A stretch of DNA of 64,000 bases from Uliginosibacterium sp. (GCA_016718265.1 JADKDZ010000005.1:62001-126000), one strand, 5' to 3'. Positions 56,019-64,000 are shown, counted from the first letter of the stretch. The notes: generated by a model from the sequence alone, not told the origin. Made by a program: numbers and translations.

Positions 56019-56779
56019 GCGGAGCCTCGCTGAAGAAATCCACGCTCCGCCAATTCTCGAATTAACGCGTCCGTCGCGTGAAGACGGTTTCCCGCAGGGC
56101 GTGGCGGCGGCATCTGGTACCCCAACACTTCCAGTCGTGGCACAAGATCAAGCGCGAGGCTCTCCGCTGCAACGGTTTCGATCGCTGCGCGCCGGGCCTT
56201 CATGACATTCAACAATGAGGCGAAGCGTGGTGTATTAAGATGCAATTCTGCGGTAATGACTGCGGGGAGTTGAAGCTGCAACACTTCCTCACCACCATCG
56301 ATAGCCGACGTCACATGCGCGTGCCCGTCCACTACGCTGATCTCCGTGGCAAAGCAGGCCTGTGGCCAGCCCAGCATTGCCGCAAGCATGGGCCCAACTT
56401 GTGCGGAATCATCATCGATGGCTTGCTTGCCACATAGAACGAGTGACGCGGCCTCACGCTCGACAAATGCCTTCAACACACGGGCAATCGCCAGCGGCTG
56501 CAGCACCGCCTTCGATTCAAGCAGCACCGCCCTGTCCGCGCCAAGTGCCAGCGCCTGGCGCAAGACGTCGTGAGCATCGACCACGCCACAACTCACGGCA
56601 ACGACCTCACAACTCAGGCCGCGTTCGCGCAGGCGTATCGCCTCTTCCAGCGCCACCTCGTCAAAGGGGTTCATAGCCATTTTCTGACCCGCCAGATCGA
56701 GGCCTTGCGCGTCGGGCAGTATGCGCACTTTCAGGTTGTGATCCAGTACTCGCTTAAGTGGGACGACGATTTTGTGCAC
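56015..56779 (-). CDS. etfB: Electron transfer flavoprotein, beta subunit
   Basis: I chose GTG at 56779 (VHKIVVPLKRVLDHN) because GGAG lies just before it and the ETF beta family starts here; the frame is open to 56974 without similarity. The 254-residue product has the AMP-binding fold with MNPFDEVALEEAIRLRE, GKQAIDDDSAQVGPMLAAMLG and LPAVITAELHLNTPRFASLLN. It is paired with EtfA by a 4-base overlap. It is divergent from an iclR-type regulator 231 bases away, with a candidate operator in the gap. Confidence 0.95.
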   Translation of the reverse strand: MHKIVVPLKRVLDHNLKVRILPDAQGLDLAGQKMAMNPFDEVALEEAIRLRERGLSCEVVAVSCGVVDAHDVLRQALALGADRAVLLESKAVLQPLAIARVLKAFVEREAASLVLCGKQAIDDDSAQVGPMLAAMLGWPQACFATEISVVDGHAHVTSAIDGGEEVLQLQLPAVITAELHLNTPRFASLLNVMKARRAAIETVAAESLALDLVPRLEVLGYQMPPPRPAGNRLHATDALIRELAERGFLQRGSA

Positions 56780-56956
56780 GGCAATCTCCTGGTGGCCTTG
56801 CAGTATCTCAGACCGCTGCGGGCGCAAACAACACGCGACAGTATTTGCGATTTGATGCAATCCGCTGTCTGCGGCAATCCGCCAGCGATCGAGCCACCGG
56901 CGTGCAGGATTCGGTTTCCGGAACCGCAACCGAGCGGAGTCTGCATACGGCCCTAA

Positions 56957-56984
56957 TTTTCGCCGGAATTTCATATGGCGAAAA
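56957..56984. promoter_or_regulatory. Inverted repeat in the etfB-iclR gap, candidate IclR operator
   Basis: TTTTCGCC (56957-56964) and GGCGAAAA (56977-56984) form a perfect 8-bp inverted repeat with a 12-base spacer, located 26 bases before the IclR-type ATG and about 180 bases upstream of etfB. The placement suits autoregulation and control of etfBA. Confidence 0.5.
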
Positions 56985-57010
56985 CAGATTCCATCAAGTA
57001 AGATTCACCC

Positions 57011-57829
57011 ATGCAAGACAACCTGCCAGTGTCCGACGCACCTGATCACAAAGAGAGCAAAGGCTCATCGATTCAAGTCATCGACCGAATGATGACGCTG
57101 ATAGACGCGCTCGCCTCGCACGGTGATCCCATCACGCTCAAACAACTGGCGCACGACACCAGCCTCCACCCGTCAACGGCGCATCGCATCCTCAGCGCGC
57201 TGATCGCGCAGGGCTTCGTTGAGCGCACGGAGAACAGCAGTTACCGGCTTGGTATCCGCTTGCTCGAGCTGGGAAATCTCGTCAAAAGCCGTATTTCGGT
57301 TCGCGAAGTCGCGATGCCTGCAATGCTCCGTCTGCACGCCTACACGGGCGAGAGCGTGAATCTTGGCGTACGCTCGGGTGACGAGATCGTGTATGTCGAG
57401 CGAACCTCAAGCGGCCGCTCTGCCGTCCGGGTCGTGCACATCGTCGGCGCAAGAGCGCCGCTGCACACTACTGCAACTGGCAAGCTCTTTCTCGCTGAAG
57501 ACACACCTGGCGAAGTCCGTGACTACGCCACGCGAACAGGCCTTCCAGGGGCGACTGTTGCCTCGCTGACTAATCTCGCGGCGCTGGAAGCTGATCTGGC
57601 TCAGGTCCGCACGGCACAGTTAGCCTACGACATGGAAGAAGTCGAGAGCGGCGTCCGCTGCATCGCGGCAGGCATACGTGACGACCTGGGCAAGCTGGTC
57701 GCCGGCCTGTCTCTCTCTACACCAGTGGAACGCTTCAATCCGGATTGGGCTTCAATCGTTAAAGCAACGGCAGCGGAGATCTCCCGCTCGCTCGGCTACG
57801 TGGCACGCAGCAGCCACTCTGGGGTTTAA
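57011..57829 (+). CDS. IclR-family transcriptional regulator
   Basis: A 272-residue regulator with an N-terminal winged helix (about 20-85: IQVIDRMMTLIDALASHG, LKQLAHDTSLHPSTAHRIL) and the IclR effector-binding domain (GESVNLGVRSGDEIVYVER, RAPLHTTATGKLFLA, RCIAAGIRDDLGKLVAGLS). IclR regulators respond to organic acids or aromatics. It is divergent from etfBA, so it probably controls electron transfer flavoprotein synthesis in response to a catabolic signal. It is convergent with the PBP7 gene (7-base gap). Confidence 0.93.
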   Translation: MQDNLPVSDAPDHKESKGSSIQVIDRMMTLIDALASHGDPITLKQLAHDTSLHPSTAHRILSALIAQGFVERTENSSYRLGIRLLELGNLVKSRISVREVAMPAMLRLHAYTGESVNLGVRSGDEIVYVERTSSGRSAVRVVHIVGARAPLHTTATGKLFLAEDTPGEVRDYATRTGLPGATVASLTNLAALEADLAQVRTAQLAYDMEEVESGVRCIAAGIRDDLGKLVAGLSLSTPVERFNPDWASIVKATAAEISRSLGYVARSSHSGV

Positions 57830-57836
57830 AACCGGT

Positions 57837-58940
57837 TCAGTTGATTGATGTCTCTGCGCTTGGGGGCGTCCCGGCCATTTTCGCGCCATTTCGAGGCAAG
57901 ACCTCCTCAAGCCAGCGACGAATACGGTTCGCATCAGCCAGCCGGGTAAACCGCCCCCAGGAATCCAGCAGCACGATAGCCAAGGGTTTGTTGGCCATCC
58001 AGGCCTGCATGACCAAACACTTGCCAGATTCATTGATAAAGCCGGTCTTCGAAACCTCGATCTGCCATTCCGGACTTCTCACCAAGGAATTCGTGTTGTG
58101 GAAGGTATGGATGCGCCCGCCAGCGAGCTCCGCAGTGTACTCGGCCGTTGTCGTGAATTCGCGGATAAGCGGGTAGTGAGAGGCATTGGAAACCAGCGTA
58201 GCGAGATCGCGCGCCGAAGACACATTGCTGTGATTCAAGCCGGAACCGTCATAGAACCTGGTGTCACCCATCCCCAACAGCTGAGCCTTGGCATTCATGG
58301 CATCAACAAAGACTTTCTGCCCCCCGGGGTAGTTACGCGATAACGACGACGCTGCGCGGTTCTCTGAAGACATCAAAGCCAGACGCATCAATTCCTCACG
58401 GCTCATGCGGGTACCGACCGCCAGCCGGGAACTCGTCCCCTTGAGCCTATCGACGTCGTCTTCCGAAACTTCCAGAACCTCGTTGAGCGGAAGATGCGCG
58501 TCCAGCACCACCATCGCCGTCATCAGTTTGGTGATGGAGGCGATTGGCACTACCGAGCTGGAATTTTTCTCCAGCAGGACCTGCCCGGTCCTCACGTCTT
58601 GCACATAAAACGCAGCGGACCGCAGCAAGGGATTGCCAGCGCTGTCGAAATCAGCCTCTTCCACAGCCCTGCTTGCAACGCGCTCAGACTCAATCCGCGC
58701 GACTTTTCTAGTTGTTTTTCTGGATACACCGGACGAGGCAAGGCGAGCCCTGTCACTTTTCTTCCCGACAATCGGATAGCGCCCGACTTTGGACCTTACA
58801 GTCGCGGCCAACGGCTTGCTTGTAACTTTGTGAGTTTGGGGCTCAGTGCGCGATTTCGTCTTGGCGCCCGCAGAGGGAGACAAGACCAAGGCGAGAAAAA
58901 CGAGCCCAAAAATACCTGCAAACTTACGCGGAAAGCGCAT
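57837..58940 (-). CDS. pbpG: D-alanyl-D-alanine endopeptidase (PBP7/PbpG-like)
   Basis: A 367-residue penicillin-binding protein with a signal peptide (about 1-26). Residues 27-105 are a strongly basic, disordered extension. The serine peptidase domain has the SxxK motif S135-I-T-K138, SxN at S192-E-N194 and KTG at 297-299. It cleaves D-Ala cross-links in peptidoglycan. PbpG is usually about 310 residues, and the extra basic N-terminal region accounts for the difference. Two other wall enzymes (lytic transglycosylase, AmpD) are encoded within 5 kb. Confidence 0.9.
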   Translation of the reverse strand: MRFPRKFAGIFGLVFLALVLSPSAGAKTKSRTEPQTHKVTSKPLAATVRSKVGRYPIVGKKSDRARLASSGVSRKTTRKVARIESERVASRAVEEADFDSAGNPLLRSAAFYVQDVRTGQVLLEKNSSSVVPIASITKLMTAMVVLDAHLPLNEVLEVSEDDVDRLKGTSSRLAVGTRMSREELMRLALMSSENRAASSLSRNYPGGQKVFVDAMNAKAQLLGMGDTRFYDGSGLNHSNVSSARDLATLVSNASHYPLIREFTTTAEYTAELAGGRIHTFHNTNSLVRSPEWQIEVSKTGFINESGKCLVMQAWMANKPLAIVLLDSWGRFTRLADANRIRRWLEEVLPRNGAKMAGTPPSAETSIN

Positions 58941-58997
58941 GAGACCACCATGTTGTGCGACTACTTGTCACTAGATTGTAGCAATGAATCGATTATT

Positions 58998-59011
58998 AAG
59001 AAGATCTTCTT
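58998..59011. repeat. 14-bp perfect palindrome in an AT-rich gap
   Basis: AAGAAGATCTTCTT lies in an AT-rich stretch between the divergent PBP7 and aminotransferase genes, about 58 bases upstream of the PBP7 ATG. A further hairpin AGAGGT/ACCTCT is at 59051-59068. The palindrome is a candidate regulator site; no family is recognised. Confidence 0.4.
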
Positions 59012-59203
59012 ATAAATTAGAAACATGCATAACTTTTTTGAAGAAAATTCAGAGGTTTATACACCTCTCTAGCGAGCCATGCTCTGACTCGGATGGTGCC
59101 CAGGACCCCAAGACCAAGCGTGCGCTCAGGCGTCTGACGCTTCGACAGAGGAAACACTGAAGGACTAAACTCAGCCCTACGTCAATCACCGTGACAAGCT
59201 TCT

Positions 59204-60373
59204 GTGCCTCTCACTACAACTAGCCTGCTCGCGCGGCGGATGCGCGATATTCCTCCTTTTCATGTCATGGAGTTGCTGGCCCGCGCCCAGCAACTCCAGG
59301 CAGAAGGCTGCGACGTCATTCATATGGAGGTTGGAGAACCGGATTTCCCGACACCAGAACCCGTCGTCGAGGCGGCACAGGCATTCATCAAGACTGGCCG
59401 TGTTCACTACACCCCTGCGCTGGGCATGCCGGAACTCAGGGAAGCCATTTCGGCATTCTATGCAGAACACCTGGATGCAAAGGTTTCAGCGGACAGGATT
59501 GTTGTCACGGCAGGCGCCTCAGGGGCCTTGCTACTCGCTGTCGCCGCGCTCACAGATCCAGGCAACGAGTGGTTACTCAGTGATCCAGGGTATCCCTGTA
59601 ACCGCCAGTTCGTTCAGGCATTTGGGGGGCGAGTCAAGTCTTTACCGGTGAAAGCACAGGCAGCCTATCAGCCCGACCTGTCGCAGGTTGAAGACGCCTG
59701 GTCAGCCGACACCAAGGCTGTTCTGATTGCCAGTCCCTCCAACCCCACAGGCACCCTGATTGACGATGAGCGCCTTGATGGGCTGGTCGCCATCACCCGA
59801 CAGCGTCGCGCTTGCCTGGTGGTGGACGAGATATACCAAGGCTTGGTTTACGGGCGCCCGGCGAAGTCAGTGCTTGCACGACATGACGAAGTTCTTGTCG
59901 TGAACAGCTTTTCGAAGTATTTCGGCATGACCGGCTGGCGCCTCGGCTGGCTCGTTGTGCCAACAATGCTGACGCGCCACATTGAAAAACTGGCGCAACA
60001 CCTGTACATCGCTCCTTCAACGCCCGCCCAGCACGCCGCACTCGCCGCTTTTTCCAGCGACAACCTTGCCATCCTTGAACAGCGCCGCCAGCTCTTTGGC
60101 CTTCGCCGCGACAAGCTGCTTGCCGGCCTGCAAGGACTGGGCTTCCGCATCGACAGCAAACCAGAGGGAGCGTTCTACATCTACGCTAACAGCGAGCACT
60201 GCGCGAGCGACAGCACGGAGTTGTCGCGCCGGCTCCTTGAACACAGCCACGTCGCCACCACACCTGGACGGGACTTTGGTGAATACCTTGCCCAACAGCA
60301 TCTACGATTGGCCTACACGATGAGCGAGGCACGCATTGAAGAAGCACTGGACCGCATCCGGCTGGCACTTTGA
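59204..60373 (+). CDS. Class I/II PLP-dependent aminotransferase
   Basis: A 389-residue fold-type I aminotransferase. I accept GTG at 59204, in line with family length; an ATG at 59240 is an alternative. Family landmarks are GEPDFPTPEPVVEAA, SNPTGTLI (PLP contact Asn), VVDEIYQGLVYG (Asp and Tyr), SFSKYFGMTGWRLGW (the PLP lysine in SFSKYF and the Arg in WRLGW) and the C-terminal RLAYTMSE. It resembles aspartate/alanine-type aminotransferases. The exact substrate is not clear, and no biosynthetic operon surrounds it. Confidence 0.9.
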   Translation: MPLTTTSLLARRMRDIPPFHVMELLARAQQLQAEGCDVIHMEVGEPDFPTPEPVVEAAQAFIKTGRVHYTPALGMPELREAISAFYAEHLDAKVSADRIVVTAGASGALLLAVAALTDPGNEWLLSDPGYPCNRQFVQAFGGRVKSLPVKAQAAYQPDLSQVEDAWSADTKAVLIASPSNPTGTLIDDERLDGLVAITRQRRACLVVDEIYQGLVYGRPAKSVLARHDEVLVVNSFSKYFGMTGWRLGWLVVPTMLTRHIEKLAQHLYIAPSTPAQHAALAAFSSDNLAILEQRRQLFGLRRDKLLAGLQGLGFRIDSKPEGAFYIYANSEHCASDSTELSRRLLEHSHVATTPGRDFGEYLAQQHLRLAYTMSEARIEEALDRIRLAL

Positions 60374-60388
60374 AAATCAGCGGCGCCC

Positions 60389-61132
60389 TCAGCTTGCAGG
60401 AGGCTCCGCCTGACGGGATGACACCATGCGGTTTTTGCTGCTCATCGCGATTTGCTTCAAGCGATCCTTCTCATTAAGCACGCGCGTCGAGTACGACATC
60501 CCGGGATCACTGGAGGCACCGCCATAGAGTTGAAGCGCTGTTTCCAGACTTCCGGTATTGCGCAAGTACTCTTTAATGATCAGCGACCCCACACGTATAT
60601 TCTCAGCCGGATCGAAGAGTGCGGTGACGCCTTTGTCGGCAGCAATTTTCTCCTGATGGTACTTGGGAATAATCTGCATCAAACCCTGTGCGCCAAACAC
60701 GCTTTCCGCAAAAGGATTGAATCCGGACTCAACCGTGACAACGGCAAGAACGAGCAGCGGGTCCAGATTATTGGCACGAGCCTCGCGGTCTATCGTTTTC
60801 AAAAGCGAACCAATCATCACTGGCGACACCCGGTGACGTTTTGATATTGCAGCGACAAGACGGTGCTGCTCCTCGCTCAAACCGGATTCTGCTGGCTCTG
60901 CCTGCACAACTTCTGCGTCTTCTGCAGGCTCGCTACGCGCAAGTACACCGCGCTCAACGTACTCTGCAAACAACAGTCTTGGACTCGTTGCTTCAGCGCT
61001 ATGCTGGGTGGCAAGGAAACCGACTGAGCCGATAACAATCACGCCGATCATCACGAACCCCCCGTGCACGAAGTGCAGCACGAAAGCCATCGCGTGGCGC
61101 GCAAACCTTGACAGACTGACCATATAGTTCAT
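60389..61132 (-). CDS. Lytic transglycosylase (SLT/GEWL-like)
   Basis: I chose the ATG at 61132 (MNYMVSLSRFARHAM) with GGAG upstream; the frame continues further 5' without meaning. The 247-residue protein has a membrane anchor at about 24-42 and a lysozyme-like domain at about 115-230. The catalytic Glu is E135 in VVTVESGFNP, followed by AQGLMQIIP and NIRVGSLIIKEYL. It cleaves the glycan strand between MurNAc and GlcNAc to give 1,6-anhydro ends, the substrates that AmpD (at 63.1 kb) later processes. It is convergent with the aminotransferase gene. Confidence 0.9.
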   Translation of the reverse strand: MNYMVSLSRFARHAMAFVLHFVHGGFVMIGVIVIGSVGFLATQHSAEATSPRLLFAEYVERGVLARSEPAEDAEVVQAEPAESGLSEEQHRLVAAISKRHRVSPVMIGSLLKTIDREARANNLDPLLVLAVVTVESGFNPFAESVFGAQGLMQIIPKYHQEKIAADKGVTALFDPAENIRVGSLIIKEYLRNTGSLETALQLYGGASSDPGMSYSTRVLNEKDRLKQIAMSSKNRMVSSRQAEPPAS

Positions 61133-61499
61133 TGCATTACTCCTGCGCGAAATGCCCCACGCCAAAGGACACCCGAACGTCTTATCGCTCAAGCATCGCT
61201 CATTCATGGAATCGTCAGGCCCCATAACTTGGAACGGTGAGGGGCTCACCAAGCATCTCCCGACACAACTTTCGGGGTACTTCTATTGACTAGGGCTCAC
61301 CGGAGTGGTTTGCCGAAAAAGACTACTTCATCAGGACAAATAGGTGTGACAGCCATTCGAGATTATCGCTACATCAATCGAATTTATTGCCACTTGTTAT
61401 TTTGACGATTCGCAGTCTATTGATTTGAATCGTTTTTGTCAATCCCACGCCAAACCCGCGCCAATCCTAGCTATGCATACGGACTATAACCAATGAATA
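61133..61499 (-). promoter_or_regulatory. Non-coding gap upstream of the lytic transglycosylase gene
   Basis: About 370 bases without a credible gene. It is AT-rich in its right part, as expected for a promoter region serving the transglycosylase. GGGCTCACC occurs twice (near 61244 and 61289). I do not see convincing -35/-10 boxes. Confidence 0.35.
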
Positions 61500-61500
61500 G

Positions 61501-61526
61501 AAAAAAAGGGCGCCGAAGCGCCCTTT
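61501..61526 (-). terminator. Intrinsic terminator of the histone H1-like gene
   Basis: On the minus strand, a 9-bp stem AAAGGGCGC/GCGCCCTTT with a TTCG tetraloop is followed by a T-run (the A-run at 61498-61507 on the plus strand). It lies about 12 bases after the H1-like stop. Confidence 0.9.
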
Positions 61527-61537
61527 CTACCTTGCGA

Positions 61538-62539
61538 TCAGGGCCGATCCTTAGCGGGGAACGGGTGCTCCTTGAATTCGGGCGTCACATCTGAACCCGT
61601 TGCCGGTGCACTCTCTGCCTCCGCAACAGTCGGCACAACAGCCGATGCTTCAGGCTTCCCGGCTACCGCCCCACTTGCCTTCTTGCCGACCGGCTTCTTG
61701 GGGACTGGTTTCTTGGAAGCAACCTTCTTAGCAACCGCTTTGGGCGCAACAACTGCCTTAGCAGCAGGCTTTGCCACAGGCTTGCTCTGAGCGACCTTTG
61801 CAACCACTTTCTTTGCAGCGACCTTGGCGGGCTTCTTCGCAGCCTTGGCAGCAGTTTTCACCACAGGCTTCGACACCTTGCTGGCAACCGTTTTCGTCGC
61901 CTTGGCGACAGGCTTCGCGGCTTTGGCGACCGGCTTCGCGGCCTTGGCGACCGGCTTCGCGGCCTTGGCGACAGGCTTCGCAGCTTTGGCGACCGGCTTG
62001 GCAGCAGCTTTCTTCGCCACCGGTTTCGTCGCAACAAGTTTTTTCGCTACGGGCTTCTTCGCAACAGGCTTCTTGGCCGCAACCGTCTTTTTCACGGTTG
62101 CTTTTGCTGCGGCAGGCTTGGCAGCGACTTTCTTTGCTGCAGGCTTGGCGCTCGCCTTGACCGCAACCGCTTTCTTGGCTGCAGGCTTAGACGCCACGGC
62201 CTTCTTGGTTGGCGCTTTAGCAACGGGCTTGGTCGCCGCTACCTTTTTCGTGGGGGTTTTCGCTGCCACAGCTTTCTTCACTGCTGGTTTGGCAACGGGC
62301 TTCTTGGCAGCAAGCTTGGCGTTCGCGCCCGCTTTAGCGACGGACTTCGCGGCCACTGCTTTTTTACCGGTCACTTTTGCAGCAGAGACTTTCTTCGCTG
62401 CGGCCTTTACCGGAGCCGACTTGGCTACTGCCTTCTTTGCAGCCGGCTTTGCTACCTTGCTCGCGGGCTTCGCTACCGCTTTCACGGTCGCTTTCTTTGC
62501 GACCACTTTAGTTTTGTCTGTCGACTTTGCTGTTGCCAT
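61538..62539 (-). CDS. Histone H1-like Lys/Ala/Pro-rich DNA-binding protein
   Basis: A 333-residue protein made almost only of K, A, V, P, S and T, with repeats such as KPVAKAA and AKKPVAKK over residues 10-290. It ends in a short non-repetitive acidic tail (PEFKEHPFPAKDRP). It resembles the C-terminal tail of eukaryotic histone H1 and bacterial AlgP/HrpB-type proteins, and likely coats DNA and compacts the nucleoid. The repeats are encoded by 21-bp tandem units at 61902-62006, so length may vary between strains. A long open frame on the other strand is an artefact of this composition. Confidence 0.88.
   Translation of the reverse strand: MATAKSTDKTKVVAKKATVKAVAKPASKVAKPAAKKAVAKSAPVKAAAKKVSAAKVTGKKAVAAKSVAKAGANAKLAAKKPVAKPAVKKAVAAKTPTKKVAATKPVAKAPTKKAVASKPAAKKAVAVKASAKPAAKKVAAKPAAAKATVKKTVAAKKPVAKKPVAKKLVATKPVAKKAAAKPVAKAAKPVAKAAKPVAKAAKPVAKAAKPVAKATKTVASKVSKPVVKTAAKAAKKPAKVAAKKVVAKVAQSKPVAKPAAKAVVAPKAVAKKVASKKPVPKKPVGKKASGAVAGKPEASAVVPTVAEAESAPATGSDVTPEFKEHPFPAKDRP
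61902..62006 (-). repeat. Five 21-bp tandem repeats in the H1-like gene
   Basis: Units beginning TTGGCGAC lie at 61902, 61923, 61944, 61965 and 61986, exactly 21 bases apart, each encoding one KPVAKAA heptapeptide on the minus strand. The third and fourth are near identical. The in-frame period means that copy changes do not break the gene. Confidence 0.88.
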
Positions 62540-63075
62540 ATCACTCCCTCCAGGTTATCGCCTCTTCGATTCATCGGCGTAGTAAAACGCGCCGTTGCTC
62601 TGACAAGCACACTAGCGCAAAGCCGCGCAGATGCGCGGTAACGAACTTCATTCTTCTGAAAATGCCAGAGGCACCCCAGGTATCAAACCACTACTTCAAC
62701 ACTGACTACCGACTCCAGCACCACACAATGATCGGCTCCTGCGTCAAATCGTCAGCGCCGACTTGCTCTCATGCAGACTGCCATGCATTCCAGCAACCAC
62801 AAATTTCTGTGATGTCATTATCCTGTAATCCAAAAGCGGCTACGAATCAAGTTCTTTTTCCGAAACTCTCCGCGCAACACACTGTTTTCGTAACTATGAC
62901 GCAACAAAACAAGCAAAGAGCGTCAGCACCGCAGGCATCCATCAGCCACTTCTGCGCGGTTACGTGCTGCCAGCGGAAACCCACACCCGCTAGTATCACA
63001 TCTCATCACGACTACTGCCGGTAGTAGCCCACACCTTACGAAAAGATGGACCGCGCGGCGGATACACAGAGCAGT
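62540..63075. other. Non-coding region between H1-like gene and ampD
   Basis: A 536-base gap. The only long frame (plus strand, about 62527-63024) has a composition unlike any protein family and no ribosome site, so I do not call it. The region has lower GC than its flanks and must contain the H1-like promoter. I see no tRNA, riboswitch core or strong hairpin. A small regulatory RNA is possible but not supported. Confidence 0.4.
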
Positions 63076-63660
63076 TCAATCTGGCGTACAAGGTAAAATG
63101 TCTTGCAAGCAACTCCAATCAAACAGCGGACCGGGATCCGTCTTGCGCCCTGGCGCAATCGTGCTATGTGCCACGGCATCTTCTATCGGAAATGCGTGCT
63201 TCAAACAACGCACCAAAGCACTTAGCCGCGAGTACTGCGCCGCTTCAAACGGACGCGTGTCACATCCCTCCAGCTCAATCCCGATCGAGAAGTCATTGCA
63301 TCGGGATCGCCCTTTCCACTCTGATACGCCTGCATGCCAAGCTCGTGCACGGGTCGAGACAAACTGGATGAGTTCACCGTCGCGCCGGATAAAGAAATGT
63401 GCTGATACACGCAGGCACCAGATATCCGCGTAATAAGGATGCGCGCTCGGGTCAAGTGTGTTCGTAAAGAGTTGCTCAACGCCTGGCCCACCGAAGTCAT
63501 CCGGTGGAAGGCTGATGGCATGGATAACGATCAGGCTGGGACACTGCGTGTCCGGGCGCGCATCCTGATTCGGCGAGACTACGTGCCGCGCCTCGACAAT
63601 CCAGCCCTCATCGTCGAGCGTAAACAGCGGCAAAGCTGCTTCGTTCACGGCAAGCGTCAA
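63076..63660 (-). CDS. ampD: 1,6-anhydro-N-acetylmuramyl-L-alanine amidase
   Basis: I chose TTG at 63660 because GGAG lies seven bases upstream and it overlaps the stop of the preceding gene; a GTG at 63648 is the alternative. The 194-residue zinc amidase has H47 (LIVIHAISLP), the Glu region near 129-131 (GIELEGC), H165 (VAHSTIAPGRKTDPG) and D175. It removes the peptide from 1,6-anhydro-muropeptides in wall recycling and in many bacteria tunes AmpC expression. It is translationally coupled to the PilR-like regulator. Confidence 0.92.
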   Translation of the reverse strand: MTLAVNEAALPLFTLDDEGWIVEARHVVSPNQDARPDTQCPSLIVIHAISLPPDDFGGPGVEQLFTNTLDPSAHPYYADIWCLRVSAHFFIRRDGELIQFVSTRARAWHAGVSEWKGRSRCNDFSIGIELEGCDTRPFEAAQYSRLSALVRCLKHAFPIEDAVAHSTIAPGRKTDPGPLFDWSCLQDILPCTPD

Positions 63661-64000
63661 TGTACATCTCCGGTATCCGCCGGATCACCCCGCTCGCCCT
63701 TCATTCCCAGACGCTCCATGCGGTATCGCAGCGATCTGAATGTCACCCCGAGAACACGCGCGGCGGCCGTTCGGTTGCCCGAAGTCTTACCCAACGCATC
63801 GACGATTGCCTTGCGTTCGACATGATCAAGATAGTCTTGCAGCGCCTCACTCGCAGAAGGGCCGCCAGACACTGTCTCAGCACTTGATTTATCGTTTGTT
63901 GCAGGCTCCAGATTCAGATCTTCGATATCGATCTCGTCGCCCAGCGCAAGTGCCAAGGCTCTTTCTAGAATATTCTCGAGTTCCCGCACATTGCCGGGGA
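63657..64000 (-). CDS. PilR-like NtrC-family regulator, C-terminal part (5' truncated)
   Basis: The frame runs off the right edge. Visible are the end of the AAA+ domain (PGNVRELENILERALAL), a linker with an acidic stretch, and a Fis-type HTH (ERKAIVDALGKTSGNRTAAARVLGVTFRSLRYRMERLG). This HTH is characteristic of PilR, the sigma-54-dependent activator of pilin genes. The receiver and ATPase core are outside the window. It overlaps the ampD start. If it is pilR, a pilS kinase gene is expected just upstream, beyond 64 kb. Confidence 0.8.
   Translation of the reverse strand, partial: PGNVRELENILERALALALGDEIDIEDLNLEPATNDKSSAETVSGGPSASEALQDYLDHVERKAIVDALGKTSGNRTAAARVLGVTFRSLRYRMERLGMKGERGDPADTGDVH

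Noticed and set aside
61902..62006. Regular repeats that might look like a CRISPR array
   Set aside because: Units are directly adjacent with no spacers and encode a heptapeptide in frame.
61824..62582. 252-codon plus-strand frame opposite the H1-like gene, rich in Ala, Phe and Thr
   Set aside because: It is a by-product of the Lys/Ala/Pro repeat composition; the minus strand has the terminator and a known protein type.
62527..63024. 165-codon plus-strand frame in the gap before ampD
   Set aside because: There is no ribosome site, no family pattern and odd composition (many His, Cys and Gln), so I treat it as non-coding.

Overview
The window reads as chromosomal DNA of a free-living betaproteobacterium, most likely in or near the Rhodocyclales/Burkholderiales. 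The reasons are high GC with strong GC3 bias, the betaproteobacterial rpsU-yqeY-dnaG-rpoD order followed by a CAU tRNA, a short H-NS-family protein with a W-GRGR-P-W box, a Lys/Ala-rich histone H1-like protein, a PilR-like regulator and an MSHA-type pilus locus. I see no phage, IS element, CRISPR array or plasmid origin. The genus is inference.

Layout. 1-10.6 kb is signalling: the tail of a receiver/HD-type protein, a giant REC-PAS-GGDEF-EAL-REC/membrane/PAS-PAS-GAF-PAS-histidine kinase reading frame broken by one frameshift near 5205, a receiver protein, a divergent bacteriohemerythrin-histidine kinase, and a PAS/CZB chemoreceptor with a sigma-28 promoter. 10.6-19.4 kb is a BMP-type nucleoside ABC transporter (two permeases, ATPase, divergent binding protein) interrupted by a toxin-antitoxin pair. 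It is followed by a small methyltransferase-like membrane protein, a nucleotidyltransferase, adenosine deaminase and a lipoprotein. 19.5-30.5 kb holds metY, moaA, a GNAT acetyltransferase, nhaR with a divergent HPF/BI-1/TerB-like cluster, mobA, a second sigma-28 chemoreceptor, sthA and proA. 30.5-39.5 kb holds ogt, xerD, an H-NS gene, folB, plsY, tsaD and the rpsU-yqeY-dnaG-rpoD-tRNA cluster.

39.5-49.7 kb holds yciB, bolA, a parvulin and an MSHA pilus assembly operon (mshL, TPR protein, mshE, mshG, mshI/J/K-like). Immediately downstream, at 49.7-51.7 kb, the DNA becomes AT-richer and holds two prepilin-like genes destroyed by several frameshifts. 51.8-55.1 kb has a membrane class III adenylate cyclase and an EAL-CBS-GGDEF protein. 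55.1-64 kb has etfAB with a divergent IclR regulator and a candidate operator, a PBP7-type endopeptidase, an aminotransferase, a lytic transglycosylase, the histone H1-like gene with 21-bp tandem repeats, ampD, and the C-terminus of a PilR-like regulator.

Themes that connect genes: second-messenger and two-component signalling at both ends of the window, with an MSHA ATPase carrying an MshEN domain; purine uptake plus adenosine deamination; and peptidoglycan remodelling (PBP7, lytic transglycosylase, AmpD) at the right end. The most notable items are the fused and frameshifted PDE/kinase, the pilus machinery beside decayed pilin genes, and the toxin-antitoxin pair inside an ABC transporter operon.
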